DNA of 40,575 bases, from contig CACYMQ010000019.1 in assembly GCA_902775555.1 (NCBI GenBank), positions 1 to 40,575 on the forward strand, read 5' to 3'. Below are positions 16,598 to 25,651 of this stretch, piece after piece. Below the pieces are notes generated by a model. The model saw only the letters and a list, made by a program, of their open reading frames with translations, had not been told where the DNA came from and searched no databases. How positions within the stretch are numbered: position 1 is the stretch's first letter; each line of letters starts with the position of its first letter. Source of the DNA: an uncultured Lachnospiraceae bacterium. GTDB lineage: Bacteria; Bacillota; Clostridia; Lachnospirales; Lachnospiraceae. Made by a program: the position numbers and the translations under genes.

Positions 16598-18607
16598 TTA
16601 TACCTCTTCCGGGATCAGACGGATGATCTCATTAAAGGGCATCAGCATCTTATCACATTCTTCTGCTCTATGATTCTCAAGGATCATCTTCGCTGCATTC
16701 TGGATTGCCGGAACAGTAGCTCTCATCAACTGATTCGCATAAATGATGATGTTGGCCCCCTGTTCCTTCCACTCCTCCTCCGTAACCGAATTAAAGGATG
16801 TGGGAACGAGCACGATGGGGGTACTTTGGTCTTTTTCACGGAAGCCTTTTATGAATTCCCGGATCTCGGACGGATCCTTCTTCCGGCTGTGGATCATAAT
16901 GGCGTCTGCACCAGCTTCCACAAATGCAAAGGCTCTTGTCAGAGCATCCTCCATCCCCTGTTCAAGGATCAGAGACTCGATCCTGGCACAGATCATGAAT
17001 TCCTTCGTTCGCTGGGCTTTCTTTCCTGCCCGGATCTTCTCACTGAAATTCTCAATGGAATCCTGTGTCTGCTGAACCTCTGTTCCAAAGAGACTGTTCT
17101 TTTTCAATCCGGTCTTATCCTCAATGATGACCATGGACACACCCAGGCGCTCCAGCGATCTGACCGTATAAACGAAATGCTCTGTCTTTCCGCCCGTATC
17201 CCCGTCAAAGATTATAGGCTTTGTGGTGACTTCCGTAATATCCTCGATCGTCCGGAAACGGGAGGTCATATCTACCAGTTCGATATCCGGTTTGCCCTTT
17301 GCCGTACTGTCACAAAGTGAAGAAACCCACATCGCATCAAACTGATGTGCCCCGCCATCCTGGTGAACGATGGTATTTTCCACAATCAGACCTGTCAGTC
17401 CGTCATGCGCCTCCATGGCCGTTACGAGGCCTTTCATTTCCAATACCTTTCTCAACCGACCACGTCGGATGTCCGGCATAGCCAGATCGGAACGGGTCCG
17501 GTTCTCTATATCCCTGTACTTGTCATCTACACTATAGGGATACTCCACCAGTCTCCCGCCATAAGTGGAAAGGACTGAGATCACCTCGTCCCGGATGGGT
17601 TTTTGGAAACCGGTGCACCAGTCATCCCCATGAACTACGATGGAGGGTTGATATCTGAGCAGATTCTCTTTATAGCTGAGGGTGCTTTGATCAACCACCT
17701 TATAAACACCCGCAATATTCTCAAACATCACCTTTCTTTCGGAAGCAGGGACAAGGGGAAACCTCTTATAGGAGCATACCGCTTCGTCCGACAGAACACC
17801 AATGATCAGTCTTCCGAGTTTTTGTGCTTTTTTTATGATCGCTATATGTCCGCCATGGATGATATCCGTAGAAAAGCACATATAAACTGTACGAGCTTCG
17901 ATTTCCTTTAACCGGGCAGAAACAACCGCCAGATCTTCAGGATTATCGATCTCCGCGCACAACATATCCCGGACATCGAGGGCGTGGATATCTGCAGCAC
18001 CTTTCAGCTCATTTAACGCATTTTCCGCATAGACCTTCCGGTTGTCCTTTTCACAGAACTCTATGATCTTATCCAGCCAAAGACGCCAATCCTCTTTTTG
18101 CAGCTTATACAGCGGCTGCGCTTCCATAGCGTCCTCAAATATGTCCACTCCCACAGCCAGGATCTTATCATTCTCCACCTTCGCCTTAAAGTCCTTCTCC
18201 GGAAGAGGCTCCGTAGACGAAACCGTCATACAGGAATGGTCATAGGATACAACCTTGTCAAATACCTCGCCTTCAAAAACCAGATCACCATGCATGAGCA
18301 GGATATCGTCATCCAGGTAGTCCCGGGCACAGTAGATGCTGTAGATATAATTTGTTGAATCATATAGGGGATTCTTTACGAATGTATAATTCAGCGGATA
18401 ATCCAGGGAATTACAGTAATCGATCAGAACCTGATCATAATAACCGGTTGTGACCACAACGTCGGTGATCCCCGACTGACAGATCAGATGCAATTGTCTG
18501 GAAAGAATCGTTTCCCGGGGACTGATCTCTGTCATACACTTGGGATGATCCGATGTAAGAACTCCCATGCGTGAACCGAGCCCCGAGTTCAGGATCAATG
18601 CTTTCAT
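16598..18607 (-). CDS. aepX: Trifunctional-type fusion: LicC-like nucleotidyltransferase, cytidylyltransferase-like domain, PEP mutase
   Basis: 669 residues in three domains. Residues 1-235 are a LicC/PntC-type nucleotidyltransferase (LNSGLGSRMG 6-15, HPKCMTEI, HGDLV 106-110). Residues 239-365 are a cytidylyltransferase-like fold (STDIIHGGH 246-254, PASERKVMFENI), but the usual C-terminal ISSTxI signature is not evident; DDKYRDIENRTRSD stands near its place. Residues 385-669 are PEP mutase, with DGDTGGKTEHF (468-478) and the diagnostic EDKTGLKKNS (496-505), making the C-P bond of phosphonopyruvate from PEP. A two-domain form (cytidylyltransferase plus mutase) is common; the extra LicC-like domain suggests that one polypeptide both starts the pathway and makes a CMP-phosphonate for transfer to a surface polymer. 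The start follows GAGGAGGATTCT; first gene of the operon. Confidence 0.92.
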   Translation of the reverse strand: MKALILNSGLGSRMGVLTSDHPKCMTEISPRETILSRQLHLICQSGITDVVVTTGYYDQVLIDYCNSLDYPLNYTFVKNPLYDSTNYIYSIYCARDYLDDDILLMHGDLVFEGEVFDKVVSYDHSCMTVSSTEPLPEKDFKAKVENDKILAVGVDIFEDAMEAQPLYKLQKEDWRLWLDKIIEFCEKDNRKVYAENALNELKGAADIHALDVRDMLCAEIDNPEDLAVVSARLKEIEARTVYMCFSTDIIHGGHIAIIKKAQKLGRLIIGVLSDEAVCSYKRFPLVPASERKVMFENIAGVYKVVDQSTLSYKENLLRYQPSIVVHGDDWCTGFQKPIRDEVISVLSTYGGRLVEYPYSVDDKYRDIENRTRSDLAMPDIRRGRLRKVLEMKGLVTAMEAHDGLTGLIVENTIVHQDGGAHQFDAMWVSSLCDSTAKGKPDIELVDMTSRFRTIEDITEVTTKPIIFDGDTGGKTEHFVYTVRSLERLGVSMVIIEDKTGLKKNSLFGTEVQQTQDSIENFSEKIRAGKKAQRTKEFMICARIESLILEQGMEDALTRAFAFVEAGADAIMIHSRKKDPSEIREFIKGFREKDQSTPIVLVPTSFNSVTEEEWKEQGANIIIYANQLMRATVPAIQNAAKMILENHRAEECDKMLMPFNEIIRLIPEEV

Positions 18608-18652
18608 AGAATCCTCCTCGAATAGTCTTTTTCTTTACATTCCATAAGTTAA

Positions 18653-18681
18653 ACAATACTCAAAAAAAAAGATACTGTCAA
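18653..18681 (-). promoter_or_regulatory. Promoter of the phosphonate operon
   Basis: On the minus strand TTGACA (18681-18676) and TATTGT (18658-18653) are 17 bases apart: a perfect -35 and a 4-of-6 -10. The spacer contains a run of nine T. It lies 46 bases before the start codon at 18607, and just after the terminator of the pilus operon. Confidence 0.82.
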
Positions 18682-18702
18682 TAGTTTTTCCACTCAAGGA
18701 AA

Positions 18703-18726
18703 GGAGCCATGCTCCCGCATGGCTCC
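18703..18726 (-). terminator. Terminator of the pilus operon
   Basis: A perfect 10-bp stem GGAGCCATGC/GCATGGCTCC with a 4-base loop, followed on the minus strand by TTTCCTT, 24 bases after the stop of the giant protein gene. The T-run is weak, but stem and placement make termination likely. The plus-strand side has CCTTTT. Confidence 0.75.
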
Positions 18727-18749
18727 CCTTTTGTCTGTTAAGTTTTCGC

Positions 18750-21700
18750 TTAGGTCATATCCCAAAGCTTCGGTGCGATCTTAACCATGATACGCTGCAG
18801 TGTAACTGTTCCCTTCCTGGTCTTAACCGCGATTACAATGTAGGTATACTTGTTGTCATACGGTCGGAAGTACTCCGGCTTCAGTGCCAACTCTTTGATT
18901 GCCTTACTGATCAGCTTGTACTTATTCTTCAGGATGGAATCATCATCCTTGGCATCTGCCTCGAAGATCGAAACATCCGTACCATTTACAAATCCGTACT
19001 CACCGGCTGAAGCATTCGGTGACAGATCGTAGTAGATCTTCACATGAGATACCTCATCCGATGTATCCGGAATCGTTACTCTGTATGTGAATTCAGGTAC
19101 TGAATCCATACTCGGAACGACTGTTTCGTAAGAACCATCCTCTGCCTTGGTAATATCACTGTTGGTGTATACCGGATTACCCTCTCCATCCGTCTTGATC
19201 GAGCCATCCGGATTCTTCACCGGATAAGGATCATAGACATCAATGGTCGGTCCGAATACAGACTTCTTTGCGGAGTTCAGGATAATATTGATGAAGAGAC
19301 GTCTCTCATCATTATTATCTCTCTTCCGTCCGGTCAGAAGCGTATGCCCGGCGCCGCAGTAGGTTACATTTCCGTAGGAATACAGGAAGTAATTGTCGAT
19401 ACCATCCTGCGGATCCGCTGCAACTACACTAGACTTGGAACCCTTCGCACCACCTGCGAGAGCATAGTAGACAACCACATCTTCATTCTCGATATCCGTC
19501 GAGAAGCTGTTCGGATGGGTTTCCGATATCTTCAGCTCCGAAGCGATCAGGAACGGATACATGGTTACTACACCCTTATTGACCTGTGTCGCACGGTTTG
19601 TAAACGCACCATAATTACTGATATCACTAATGAAATTGATGTGCGAGTTCGGAATCTGGATATCTGTATTCAGAACCGCCGTCTGTGTATACATGAAGCG
19701 TCCGAACTTCTCCGCGTTCCCCCATACACCCTTATTTACCATGGTAAGGTGATCGGCCATTGTCGGAATCGTACCGCCACTCTTGGTAAGCGGAGTATAA
19801 TGATAACGATTCACATCTGTATTCGGTGCTGTAGTGACTTCAAGTACTTCTGTATCCGCTATGCTCGCAACAGAGCCGCTGGACTTGCCGTCACGATCCG
19901 AATGCGGATTAAATTCATATACAGGTGTATCATTTCCATTCAGGAGTATCCGTATCCTCTGATTTGAATAATTCGTGTTCGTTGCAGGGTTGCCATTGGT
20001 ATCATGCATCTCCCAATCGAAACTGATAACTCCCGTATTATTTGCTACTGCTTCAATTCTCTCTACCTTACCCTCATTATCCGCAAGAAGATGTGCAGTA
20101 ATCTTCAGACCCTGGCCCTTACTTAACGTACCTGACGCAAGGGTTGGATAAGTATTATTATTCTCCGTCCCACCCTGAATCACATACGGTAACGATTCAA
20201 CCTGCTTCACTTCCGCCTTCGTTTGAATACCATTGTAATTCTGTCCGAACAGAGTCTTCAAATTATTCGTCAGAACCGGCGTTGATCCTTCATTATTGAT
20301 CGTCTGATGGAAGATGAACGTATTCCCATCATTCTCAACATAATACTTCAGTGTATTGACCGCTGCCGTGGTTTTGATGTCATCATCTCCAAAATTCTCA
20401 CCAACACCTACAACAATACAGCTATATACCTCTGTAAGATCCGGATAATAAGCGCCCTTATACTCCTTCATCGTACTATACATAAGATATTTCATATACA
20501 TCTTATAGAAGTACTCTTCATAAACCTTGGCATTTCTCCAATTCCTAAAATGCTTTGTAAACTCAGTATAAAGATTGCTGTCACCGGTTGTTGACTTTGA
20601 AGTGATGGTCTTACCGTCTGCTGCTACAGAATACTCATCATATGTTGCTGTATAGCTTATATTATGATTATTCGACAATGAATAGAAATCACTGTATCGG
20701 TGATAAGTTGTCTCATAATCGATTTCCTGATCCAGATAATTCTTCCATGTCTTATCCGCAGTAAATTTGCCTTTTGCTGAAAGAAGAAGACTATCCAGAT
20801 TCTTCTGTGCAACACGATAGCTGTTCAGCTCATCCTCACTCACATGGAAGCCACCCTTAGCAGTTTCCAGATCATAAGCAGCCTTTTCTTCTCCAAAAAG
20901 CTGATTCAGATCAGCTTCAACAAAAGAAGCATTTGTCTTGGTAAGCTTATTCTTCAGATAAATGTAATTTGTACTGTCAACATCTACCGAACCATCAACC
21001 ACCTGCTTCATGGTAAGGTAATAGTTTTTGTAAATTGCAGCTAATGTTTTATAGTTCGTTATGGTTGCTGCCGCATTTGCACCCGTGACAGCAGTCATCG
21101 CATCCTTCACATTTGCCTCAAACTCCCTGGTCGTCCAGATGTCCATATCGATATCATAATCACGATATACATCCTCAGCCCAGTTGGTCTCCCAGTTATC
21201 CACCCCGGTATACTTCACATTTCCATTTTCATCTCTGAGAGAATAGTTGGAATCGTACTTAACTATACCAAAGTTGTGTCGGTGAATCCCCAGTTCCTTG
21301 CCGGTTGCCGGATTATTGAATCCAGGATCATATGTTGCAGGATTCTGGAGCGTTCCACCTACAGAATAGTTATCATCATAGAAACAGGACCCATTGTAGT
21401 AAGACGCCTCTGAATACTTACCGGTATTGGAATAACGGTTACCATGCAGGATTCCTCTTGCCTCCTGACACTCAGTACAGAAAAGCAGAGTCGTCTTGCC
21501 GTTGATCTTAGAGCTCTTCGCATCATCCGGTGCAATCTGAAGCACATTCACATAATTCTTATTCTTTACCTTAACTTTTGAGAGCCCTGTCACAGAACTC
21601 TTGCATTCACCGGACTGTACTTCGAACTTCCAGTAAAGCGCACCATCAAAGCTGCTTGCGAAGTTTGCAGTGATCTTACCACTGGGATTCTTCTTCGGTC

Positions 21701-24700
21701 CGTAGATTACTTCCTTTTCTTCAAACCTGCTATTGGTATTATCGTCTACATATACGGTAACCGTATAATCCGACTTGCTTGCCACATCAAACTTGAAGGA
21801 AATCGAATTTCCGGTGATCTCGGTAGACACATCTCCTTCTACATATGTAGCAGGTCCCTGTAACAACGAGAATTTTGGCCGCTCACTACAGCTGGAAAGC
21901 AGTGCGGAGAACTCCTCGGCATTTACAGCAGTAGTATCCGGATTCTTCAAAGTAACCGGAGTATTTCCATCTGCACCCTTGACATAAACCGATTTTTCCA
22001 CTCCGCCGAATATGGTCACATAGCCACCATAGGTCGTTCCATAGGTACCATCATTAAGTACTTTGATCTGATCCTCAGAATCAAAGCCTGCCAGCACGTT
22101 CGCCTTATTCGTAGGATACCACAGCTGTCCTGTATCGGTTTTGGTTTCAGTAGCTGTACCCTGCATATAGAGGTCCATCAACTTACAGATATTCGATTCC
22201 GGATCCATTTTCGTATTTTGATAGGTATTGGTCTTTGCCTCATAATAAGCATCGGATACTGCCTTTGTAAAGATCAGCGGCATTCCTGCTGTGACATACT
22301 TCTGAAGCTCCACATAACGATTGTAGGTGATGTCATTGCCGGTAAGCACACCGATCTCGCCATCATAGCTATAAGTTCCACCCTGATGGAAATACATATT
22401 ATAAACTGTCGCATTTCCGTCACGACCATCGGTAGCAATATACTTTGCATCTTTGATTGCAGTATTCTTACCGCCGATGTATATTGCGTCATAATTATCA
22501 AGCAGTGTCTCGCGGCTTGTATTAAACTCAACCGAAGACATATGCACAACATTTACTTTGTTGTAATCAAGACCAGTCAGATAAGCAACTTTTGCCCTGG
22601 AAAGTTCCCATGCATAGTAATCAACTGCATTGGTTCCGATCACCTTATCTTCAAAAAGCAGATTTCCGCTGGCATCCTTCTTCTGAATCGGATTACCGTC
22701 GGCATCCTTCTTATAGATCGGATTTCCATTTGAATCGACCTTTACTGCTGTCAGTCGGATCGGATTGCCACTTGCATCCCGTCTATACGTGAACTTATTC
22801 TGATTCTTAGCCTGGTCCCAGACCTGATCAAACTCATAAGGGCAGTCATTATTAAAGGAAATCTCATTTGCATATCCTTCTCTTGTCGGTCCCCATTGCG
22901 TCTTATACTCAACCTCTACTTCATAAACCGGCTCTCTTACTGTAATGTCTCCGATCAGTTCACTGTTCTGAACAGCTCCTCTGGCACTGATTCCGGTAGT
23001 TGCATTGTCCGTGGATTCCATATCCGACAGTGAAGTAATACCACCATCAAAAGTAATCTCATCAGATGTCACATTGTTCAAAACAGAGTCCGGAACGATA
23101 TAGTAGAATATATCCGATCTGTCATTTTCCGGCTTGTTCCCGGGATCCCTACCTTTTTCCGCAAGGGAGCGAATTCCTCTGTCCTGAAGGGCTTTCGCCA
23201 GATTCAGGTCGATGGGATAGCAGGGCTGAATCTCCAGTACCGTATAGAGATTGGAGGAGCTTCCGCCGCCGCCGGATCCTCGATAGGAACCGTTGTTGAT
23301 GATATCCGCGATGGCCTTCACTCCGGAGGGTGCTGTAGCCGCACCGTAGATCCGCATCTCTGCCATACCGGTTACCAGAACATTCGTGAAACGGGATACC
23401 TCATTGGCATCCGCAACCTTATTGACTACGTACTGATAATTAACTGCGGGGGAGGTAATAATATCCGAATGCTCCTCTCCGCCCTGACTGGTGGTCATGG
23501 TACTGTCATAGACGATATGCTGCATACCGTAGACCATGGAAGACAGCATATTCTTGACATCATTGGAAATCGCTGTGCCGGACACACCCTTCTCAATGAT
23601 CACCAGGTCGTATACGCCGAGATCCGTGTCCGCCGTGAGATCCGCTGCTGTCATCTTCTCAAAGACTACATTGTCGGGAAGCTTCTGGGTAGAACGATAT
23701 CCATATGCCGCGAAATTCGTTCCCTTGATCTCGAAGGCTTCCTTGCCATCCTTTACGAAGGTCGGATCCTGTGCCTTGATCTTCTCCAGTTCATAGGCGG
23801 TATTCCCTACAGACTCCTTAAACTTTGCGGTTACGGCATTATCCGCATCTCCGCTCTGAATGGTCAGGATCCGAGCCGTCGTCTTGCCGTCCCCGTCCTT
23901 ATACCAATTTGCTGTCTTGCTGCCGCCGGAAATGGGAAGCCACTTGGACCTGGTATCCAGACGGTTCATATACTTCGCGATATCCGCTGATGCGGAGGTA
24001 TCATACGCAAATGTATTTCGGTAATATCCTGCTTTTGCAAATACCTGCTGCGCCAGATTCCTAAAGGTGGTTGCGCTGGTTCCACCGCCATTTCCGTTCG
24101 CCGTCTTTGTGGGGCTGTCGATGATGAACGGCGTATAAGTGGAGGTCGCCGCGCCGGACAGGATCAGCTTCAGATCCTCTGGGATATCCCTGGATGAGCT
24201 GTAAGTGCTGTCCGGATCATTGCTGACATAGATCAGATCCGCCTTGCTGACTGCCGTGATCGCCTTGTCGATTGCATCTGTCGAAGTCAGAGATCCGACA
24301 CTGATATACTGGTAGGAGATCTTATTCGGCGTCATGGTCTTATTCTGTGTGGACCAACCGTTGATCACCTGCTTTACAAACTGACTGAAATCATCGGTAC
24401 TCTTATTTGTCGTCAGATCCTCCGCTACCATTGCCTTCAGCGGAGAATTCGCATCCGAATCGGCGGAGCCTACCTCGACGATATAGAAGGGACTAAGATC
24501 TCTTCCTGTCTCGTCCTTATCGGCTGTGGCCGAATTCTCGATGATGTAGTCAATATTCGTCTTCGTGGTACTGAAACTGCTTCCACCGTCTCCGGATCCG
24601 TTTTCCCCCGGGGTGTCATCAGCAAGCGAGAATGAAAGTAATGTGGTAGCAACGCACATCACAAGCATAAGCGCCAGCGATATCACCAAAGTTTTTGCGT

Positions 24701-24713
24701 TTCTCTTCTTCAT
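18750..24713 (-). CDS. Giant secreted protein of the pilus operon, DUF5057-like
   Basis: 1987 residues, probably exported by Sec: a basic start MKKRNAK, a hydrophobic stretch about 8-30 and a likely cleavage after SLA at 31, then a Gly/Ser-rich linker. No LPXTG, membrane anchor or prepilin motif is seen. Several segments share a pattern of a hydrophobic strand, a helix and a second strand, as in LIYVSND...TPFIIDS (160-200), YDLVIIEKG...HIVYDST (368-405), YDAIYIGG...GMPLIFTK and YSCIVVGVG...NTFIFHQ; this recalls class I glutamine amidotransferase-like folds without a Cys-His-Glu set. VLEIQP and VLQIAP motifs recall the DUF5057 family. A CTEC knuckle and tandem GNPI repeats are also present. 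The ATG at 24713 follows AAAGGA; a GTG two codons upstream is too close to it. It is the last gene of the operon, so it may be a pilus-tip or surface partner, but this is inference. Confidence 0.75.
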   Translation of the reverse strand: MKKRNAKTLVISLALMLVMCVATTLLSFSLADDTPGENGSGDGGSSFSTTKTNIDYIIENSATADKDETGRDLSPFYIVEVGSADSDANSPLKAMVAEDLTTNKSTDDFSQFVKQVINGWSTQNKTMTPNKISYQYISVGSLTSTDAIDKAITAVSKADLIYVSNDPDSTYSSSRDIPEDLKLILSGAATSTYTPFIIDSPTKTANGNGGGTSATTFRNLAQQVFAKAGYYRNTFAYDTSASADIAKYMNRLDTRSKWLPISGGSKTANWYKDGDGKTTARILTIQSGDADNAVTAKFKESVGNTAYELEKIKAQDPTFVKDGKEAFEIKGTNFAAYGYRSTQKLPDNVVFEKMTAADLTADTDLGVYDLVIIEKGVSGTAISNDVKNMLSSMVYGMQHIVYDSTMTTSQGGEEHSDIITSPAVNYQYVVNKVADANEVSRFTNVLVTGMAEMRIYGAATAPSGVKAIADIINNGSYRGSGGGGSSSNLYTVLEIQPCYPIDLNLAKALQDRGIRSLAEKGRDPGNKPENDRSDIFYYIVPDSVLNNVTSDEITFDGGITSLSDMESTDNATTGISARGAVQNSELIGDITVREPVYEVEVEYKTQWGPTREGYANEISFNNDCPYEFDQVWDQAKNQNKFTYRRDASGNPIRLTAVKVDSNGNPIYKKDADGNPIQKKDASGNLLFEDKVIGTNAVDYYAWELSRAKVAYLTGLDYNKVNVVHMSSVEFNTSRETLLDNYDAIYIGGKNTAIKDAKYIATDGRDGNATVYNMYFHQGGTYSYDGEIGVLTGNDITYNRYVELQKYVTAGMPLIFTKAVSDAYYEAKTNTYQNTKMDPESNICKLMDLYMQGTATETKTDTGQLWYPTNKANVLAGFDSEDQIKVLNDGTYGTTYGGYVTIFGGVEKSVYVKGADGNTPVTLKNPDTTAVNAEEFSALLSSCSERPKFSLLQGPATYVEGDVSTEITGNSISFKFDVASKSDYTVTVYVDDNTNSRFEEKEVIYGPKKNPSGKITANFASSFDGALYWKFEVQSGECKSSVTGLSKVKVKNKNYVNVLQIAPDDAKSSKINGKTTLLFCTECQEARGILHGNRYSNTGKYSEASYYNGSCFYDDNYSVGGTLQNPATYDPGFNNPATGKELGIHRHNFGIVKYDSNYSLRDENGNVKYTGVDNWETNWAEDVYRDYDIDMDIWTTREFEANVKDAMTAVTGANAAATITNYKTLAAIYKNYYLTMKQVVDGSVDVDSTNYIYLKNKLTKTNASFVEADLNQLFGEEKAAYDLETAKGGFHVSEDELNSYRVAQKNLDSLLLSAKGKFTADKTWKNYLDQEIDYETTYHRYSDFYSLSNNHNISYTATYDEYSVAADGKTITSKSTTGDSNLYTEFTKHFRNWRNAKVYEEYFYKMYMKYLMYSTMKEYKGAYYPDLTEVYSCIVVGVGENFGDDDIKTTAAVNTLKYYVENDGNTFIFHQTINNEGSTPVLTNNLKTLFGQNYNGIQTKAEVKQVESLPYVIQGGTENNNTYPTLASGTLSKGQGLKITAHLLADNEGKVERIEAVANNTGVISFDWEMHDTNGNPATNTNYSNQRIRILLNGNDTPVYEFNPHSDRDGKSSGSVASIADTEVLEVTTAPNTDVNRYHYTPLTKSGGTIPTMADHLTMVNKGVWGNAEKFGRFMYTQTAVLNTDIQIPNSHINFISDISNYGAFTNRATQVNKGVVTMYPFLIASELKISETHPNSFSTDIENEDVVVYYALAGGAKGSKSSVVAADPQDGIDNYFLYSYGNVTYCGAGHTLLTGRKRDNNDERRLFINIILNSAKKSVFGPTIDVYDPYPVKNPDGSIKTDGEGNPVYTNSDITKAEDGSYETVVPSMDSVPEFTYRVTIPDTSDEVSHVKIYYDLSPNASAGEYGFVNGTDVSIFEADAKDDDSILKNKYKLISKAIKELALKPEYFRPYDNKYTYIVIAVKTRKGTVTLQRIMVKIAPKLWDMT
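22655..22790. repeat. Tandem 30-bp-type repeats encoding GNPI units in the giant protein
   Basis: On the minus strand this stretch encodes four short units built around D(A/S)xGNPI or DASGNLL, about 10-15 residues each. The two central units (GCATCCTTCTT at 22672 and 22702 on the plus strand) are 30 bases apart. Such units usually form beta-hairpins in surface proteins; copy number may vary between strains. Confidence 0.7.
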
Positions 24714-24731
24714 AGTCACATTCCTTTCCTC

Positions 24732-25637
24732 TTACTCTCCGGTACCCTTTTCTCCGCCGGAGCCGCCGGAGCTTTCACCGCCGGCACCGCCCTCTCCGGA
24801 CCCGGCGCCGCCTTCTTCGCCGCCTGCACCCTCAGTCTCCGTAATGGATACCTTCGCTGCTGTACGGCTTCGCATATCTTTCATAACATAAGAGTTTCTG
24901 CAGCTTACCAGGCCGCTGGTATTATACTTCTGCCCTCTGTCCCAGAAATCCAGGATAAGATCAAAGGACTGCGTTGTATAATCTACATGAAGCTTTGCTT
25001 CCGTCATGGCTGATGTGTACAGCCAATCCTGATATTTATCACGATCTTCCTTCGAGGAAGCCGTCTGCTTTGCCGGTGTCCATTCCGTAGCTGCCGCTGT
25101 CGGCCAGACACTGTTAACCTTTCCGGCACCGGAATCATAGGTACGTGTCACATACATATTACACTTATCATGTCCGCTCTCCGGATCGGAATACCTGCAG
25201 AAATAGTATGTAGCAACACAGTTTTCATTATTTATATCATCACTGTTTGCCACGGAGTAGGTCACCTTAAGTTCAACCGGATATACCGTCTGATACGTTG
25301 CATTTCCGGAATCATCGATCGTCATCAGTTCATCAAAACCCACTGCGGCTTCACCCGGGGCGATCGCAGATTTCTTTTTATAGGTTCTGACCGTTGCGTC
25401 CGTATCGGTGTACGCCTTCAGCTCTATGGACTTTGCCTGCATGATACTATCCTGGAGCGTTGAGTACGTCTCCTGCGCAGAAGTCTGCACGGATATATCG
25501 GCCTTTGTCTTTCTGTAGATCACGGTATTGTTGCTCATCAGCATGATCACCGCAGTCATCAGCATGGCCAGAACTGCAAGGGCAACCATCAGCTCAACCA
25601 GGGTCACGCCTCGGTTCTTCACTTGTCTTCCGTTCAC
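24732..25637 (-). CDS. PilW-like minor pilin with Gly/Glu/Ser-rich tail
   Basis: Class III-signal minor pilin or pseudopilin, 301 residues. The prepilin peptidase site is Gly10 before VTLVELMVALAVLAML, with Glu15 at mature position +5; the N-terminal helix then continues as an amphipathic assembly helix. The body has beta-rich sequence with two Cys (VATYYFCRY and CRNSY, plus C at DKCNMY). The last 36 residues or so are nearly all Gly, Glu, Ser and Ala, probably disordered. The GTG start at 25637 follows GGGGGG at 7 bases. It lies between a second pseudopilin and the giant protein gene, as PilW does among minor pilins. Confidence 0.85.
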   Translation of the reverse strand: MNGRQVKNRGVTLVELMVALAVLAMLMTAVIMLMSNNTVIYRKTKADISVQTSAQETYSTLQDSIMQAKSIELKAYTDTDATVRTYKKKSAIAPGEAAVGFDELMTIDDSGNATYQTVYPVELKVTYSVANSDDINNENCVATYYFCRYSDPESGHDKCNMYVTRTYDSGAGKVNSVWPTAAATEWTPAKQTASSKEDRDKYQDWLYTSAMTEAKLHVDYTTQSFDLILDFWDRGQKYNTSGLVSCRNSYVMKDMRSRTAAKVSITETEGAGGEEGGAGSGEGGAGGESSGGSGGEKGTGE

Positions 25638-25651
25638 TAAAAATCCCCCCT

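Noticed and set aside
16598-18607. Choline phosphate activation (LicC) as the sole function of the fusion
   Set aside because: The C-terminal domain has the full PEP mutase signature and the decarboxylase gene follows, so the cluster makes a phosphonate.
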